Source of the DNA: Rhodothermaceae bacterium
GTDB lineage: Bacteria > Bacteroidota > Rhodothermia > Rhodothermales > JAHEMB01
Length of the DNA stretch: 8,058 bases
Direction: 5' to 3'
Assembly: GCA_024643915.1 (NCBI GenBank)
Contig: JAHEMB010000088.1
Span: forward strand, 1 to 8,058
Shown: positions 7,522 to 8,058 of the stretch, one piece after another
Numbering within the stretch: the first letter of the stretch is position 1
How the letters are laid out: each line of letters starts with the position of its first letter
The notes under the pieces: generated by a model
Database searches by the model: none
Seen by the model: only the letters and a program-made list of their open reading frames with translations
Told to the model about the DNA's origin: nothing
Program-made: the position numbers and the translations under genes

Positions 7522-7550
7522 GCCGAGGTCTCGGCAAAAGCCCGCCGGGC
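7522..7550 (+). promoter_or_regulatory. Two adjacent palindromes just before the last gene
   Basis: GCCGAG-GT-CTCGGC (7522-7535) and GCCCG-C-CGGGC (7540-7550) are both perfect inverted repeats, and the second ends 7 bases before the ATG at 7558. If transcribed they would form two small hairpins over the place where a ribosome binds, which could reduce translation. They could also be operator sites. Chance occurrence in GC-rich sequence is possible. Confidence 0.3.
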
Positions 7551-7557
7551 AACGACG

Positions 7558-8028
7558 ATGGCAAGTCCTAAGAGGAGAGTGCTGGCCCGCGAATTCGCCT
7601 TGGGGGTGGCCGTATCCGTCACGGCGGCCCTCATCATCTGGTTCATCGGCCTCGACGATCCCCGGCACGAGCCCCGGCATGGCACGGCGCAGCAGGCGGC
7701 GCACGAGTTGGAAGGGAAATGGCAGCAGTTCATCTGGAGCGCGCAGGGAGAAGGCTGGAAGTCGGGCGGGGTGTACCGCGTGTCGGTGGAAGGGGAGGCG
7801 CTCACCATGTCCATCGTCGAGAACTGGACGAGCGCGCCGAATTTCATCCGCAGTACCGGCCTCGCCCACGTCGCCTTCTACGACGAAGTCTGGACGTTCG
7901 ATTCTCTCCTCGAAAACGGAGAGCAAATCAGCTTCTCGCTTCAGCAGACCGACGAAAACACGTTCGAGGGATACTCCTACCTCAACGGCGTGCGGAACAG
8001 TCCCAACCGCTGGCTCCGTTTGCGATAG
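7558..8028 (+). CDS. Unrecognised single-span membrane protein with beta-rich outer domain
   Basis: A 156-aa protein I cannot assign to a family. The N-terminus is positively charged (KRR at 5-7, R11) and is followed by one hydrophobic helix at about 13-32 (ALGVAVSVTAALIIWFIG), so it should sit in the inner membrane with its C-terminal part outside. The remaining 115 or so residues start with LEGKWQQF and alternate polar and hydrophobic residues in strand-like runs (YRVSVEGEALTMSIV, EVWTFDSL, QISFSLQQ, TFEGYSYL), ending in NRWLRLR. The GxW opening and up-and-down strand pattern suggest a small lipocalin-like beta barrel; this is inference from pattern only. It has no cysteine. The coding frame is clean, and the ATG is the first start in frame, without a Shine-Dalgarno. 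It follows the double-hydrolase gene by 170 bases on the same strand and has its own upstream palindromes, so it may be separately controlled. Confidence 0.72.
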   Translation: MASPKRRVLAREFALGVAVSVTAALIIWFIGLDDPRHEPRHGTAQQAAHELEGKWQQFIWSAQGEGWKSGGVYRVSVEGEALTMSIVENWTSAPNFIRSTGLAHVAFYDEVWTFDSLLENGEQISFSLQQTDENTFEGYSYLNGVRNSPNRWLRLR

Positions 8029-8058
8029 CAGGGCCGGCGAGGCGGACCGTCGACCGCT

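Overview
The window is GC-rich (roughly two thirds G+C by eye) and tightly packed. Most starts have no recognisable Shine-Dalgarno; only the zinc-ribbon gene has a clear one. One exported protein has a clean lipobox. Together these suit a high-GC Bacteroidota/Rhodothermota-like bacterium. This is inference, since no rRNA or marker gene is present.

Layout. Left, + strand: a MacB/LolD-type ABC transporter ATPase (12-764) whose permease is not in the window; a terminator-like hairpin (775-810); a small protein with two TFIIB-type zinc ribbons (917-1291); then a large DUF2357/PD-(D/E)XK nuclease-like protein of the COG1700 (DUF524) type (1390-3048). An 18-base motif, TCCTCGTTTCTTCGATTC, lies inverted on the two sides of the zinc-ribbon gene (812-829 and 1296-1313). 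A third, near-identical copy (1357-1374) forms a long hairpin with the second. Middle, - strand: MarC-family membrane protein (5722-5123), exported metallo-beta-lactamase-fold protein (5049-3979) and glycerophosphodiester phosphodiesterase lipoprotein (3977-3042), in that transcription order. The last two are 1 base apart. The lipoprotein gene overlaps the end of the nuclease gene by 7 bases, tail to tail. Right, + strand: an exported protein made of two tandem alpha/beta-hydrolase units (5906-7387), then an unrecognised single-span membrane protein with a probable beta-rich outer domain (7558-8028). No gene-free stretch exceeds 300 bases.

The most interesting gene is the COG1700-type protein. 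This family is a predicted virus-defence component, usually coupled to an McrB-like NTPase, but no such partner is coded here, and its only same-strand neighbour on this side is the zinc-ribbon gene. Secondary points are the lysine where the metallo-beta-lactamase fold expects a zinc-binding histidine, the internally duplicated hydrolase, the nested intergenic hairpin repeats, and a 19-base dyad between marC and the metallo-beta-lactamase gene. I see no complete, clearly new multi-gene system; an orphan defence-type nuclease is the best candidate.
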